Assembly: GCA_023231425.1 (NCBI GenBank)
Contig: JALNVI010000109.1
Location: 1 to 6,467, forward strand
DNA: 6,467 nucleotides
Reading direction: 5' to 3'
Origin: Desulforhopalus sp.
Lineage (GTDB): Bacteria; Desulfobacterota; Desulfobulbia; Desulfobulbales; Desulfocapsaceae
The position numbers and the translations under genes were made by a program. The notes under the pieces are model-generated. The model was not told where the DNA came from. It saw only the letters and a list, made by a program, of their open reading frames with translations, and did not search any database. Numbering within the stretch: the first letter of the stretch is position 1; every line of letters begins with the position of its first letter. Below are positions 5,563-6,467 of the stretch, in pieces.

Positions 5563-6467
5563 CTTACAGTTCCTTTGCTACCTTCTTTTCGTACCAGCGA
5601 GGGGTGTTCTGCATGGCATTTTTGTGTACAGAGAGCACATCGTGGGGCAAATTTACATCCTGTAAGATTTTCTCCTGGTCGGGGGACATTGCCCTTTACA
5701 AGGGTCAGTTCGGCAGCACCGTCATAGAGTTCTTCAGCCGCGCGTATCAGTTGTTTCGTATAGGGATGGGAAGCCTGCTCTATGATATTGTCCCTCGTGT
5801 CCTGCTCAACAATTTCTCCACCGTACATAACCGTTATGTTTTCGGATAAGGAGGCAATGACGCCCATATCATGGGAGATGATGAGAAGCGCCATGTGATT
5901 TGTGTGGATCAGTTTTTTGATAATTCTCAGAATCTGTGCCTGAATTGTGACATCAAGGGCCGTTGTGGGCTCATCCGCGATCAGAAGTTGAGGATTACAG
6001 GATATTGCGATGGCGATGGCGATTCTCTGGCACATCCCGCCTGAAAGTTCGTGGGGATATGATTTGAGTATGTTTTCAGGATCTTTGATCCCCACATCCT
6101 GCAGGAGGCTGATGCAGCGCTGCTGAATGTCTGTTTTGCTCAGGTTAAGATGCAATCTGATTGGGGCTGAAAGTTGTTGTTTAATGGTGAAAACCGGATT
6201 GAGAGACGTCATCGGTTCTTGAAAGATCATGCCGATCTCTTTCCCGCATATCTTTCGCAGTTTGCTCTCTGAAAGCTCGCTCAGGCAGATATCTCCCCAG
6301 TATATGTGCCCCTTGTCGATTTGTATGTTGGGTTCGGTGAGCTTCAGGATGCTCATTGCGGTAATGCTCTTTCCACATCCTGATTCCCCGATAATCCCCA
6401 TGGTTTCGCCGCTCTGGACAGCAAAGGAAACGTCACGGACAATTTCAGTCGTGCGTTTTTTGTCTGC
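5544..6467 (-). CDS. Peptide/nickel-type ABC transporter ATP-binding protein, OppD/DppD type (5' end outside the window)
   Basis: The visible part is 307 residues; the frame is open to the right edge, so the gene starts beyond 6467. The internal ATG at 6399-6401 is not the start, since the 22 codons upstream encode the expected 'VRDVSFAVQSGET' strand of the nucleotide-binding domain. Positions in the visible part: Walker A GESGCGKS (27-34), Q-loop Gln83 in IFQEPMTSLNP, signature LSGGMCQR (141-148), Walker B LLIADE (161-166), D-loop TALD (169-172) and switch His199 in IISHDMGV. The Oligo_HPY C-terminal region (about 235-307) has Cys271, Cys277, Cys284 and Cys303 in the spacing shared with DppD/OppD proteins, plus an extra Cys280; in some DppD-type structures this cluster holds an iron-sulfur centre. 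The signature carries Cys146 where Arg is usual. It overlaps the OppF-type gene downstream, and permease genes are expected upstream, off the window. Confidence 0.93.
   Translation of the reverse strand, partial: ADKKRTTEIVRDVSFAVQSGETMGIIGESGCGKSITAMSILKLTEPNIQIDKGHIYWGDICLSELSESKLRKICGKEIGMIFQEPMTSLNPVFTIKQQLSAPIRLHLNLSKTDIQQRCISLLQDVGIKDPENILKSYPHELSGGMCQRIAIAIAISCNPQLLIADEPTTALDVTIQAQILRIIKKLIHTNHMALLIISHDMGVIASLSENITVMYGGEIVEQDTRDNIIEQASHPYTKQLIRAAEELYDGAAELTLVKGNVPRPGENLTGCKFAPRCALCTQKCHAEHPSLVRKEGSKGTVRCWNYR
5571..5575 (-). promoter_or_regulatory. Shine-Dalgarno site selecting the first ATG of the OppF-type gene
   Basis: AAGGA on the minus strand lies eight bases before the ATG at 5560-5562 and inside the end of the OppD-type gene. 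The competing ATG at 5545-5547 has only a GGA about seven bases upstream. This tips the start choice toward the upstream ATG, without excluding the internal one. Confidence 0.6.

Overview
The window looks like a chromosomal piece of a Gram-negative bacterium. Two predicted proteins carry lipoprotein signal peptides with lipoboxes, there is a relic of a periplasmic-type endonuclease I, and the transport proteins are of the dipeptide/oligopeptide ABC type. An anaerobic proteobacterium or Desulfobacterota-like organism is my guess, based on protein flavour (DUF169, the PEGA/SHOCT lipoprotein) and middling base composition. No rRNA or other taxonomic marker is present.

Bases 1-754 (+ strand) hold the last 32 codons of one SHOCT-ended gene and then a complete 184-residue PEGA-domain lipoprotein with a closely similar SHOCT tail. 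They appear to be tandem paralogues.

Bases 755-1730 have no intact gene, but they are not empty. On the minus strand, 845-1332 is a readable but broken endonuclease I gene (endA/dns family). It has a frameshift near 1058-1061 and a ruined region where the catalytic Glu-His motif should be. Further along are a perfect 12-bp stem-loop (1490-1526), a 60-base stretch on the + strand resembling the N-terminus of a short-chain dehydrogenase (1611-1676), G-runs with a canonical quadruplex pattern (1641-1663), and a GC-rich stem (1662-1688). This reads as a gene graveyard.

Bases 1731-6467 are all on the minus strand. In transcription order they hold a 5'-truncated DppD/OppD-type ATPase (runs off the right edge), an OppF/DppF-type ATPase overlapping it, a SBP_bac_5 substrate-binding lipoprotein placed after the ATPases, a strong hairpin, and a DUF169 protein with an unusual hydrophilic C-terminal tail. 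The permeases are not in the window and would be expected just beyond 6467. Together D, F and the binding protein would capture a peptide-like or metal-chelate ligand outside the inner membrane and power its import. Whether the DUF169 protein belongs to the same unit is open: it is codirectional and next in line, but 228 bases and a hairpin separate them.

I found no CRISPR array, tRNA, rRNA or intact mobile element. No clearly new system can be demonstrated. The best candidates for a second look are the DUF169 protein beside the transporter, the decaying endA locus, and the Arg-to-Cys change in the OppD signature motif.
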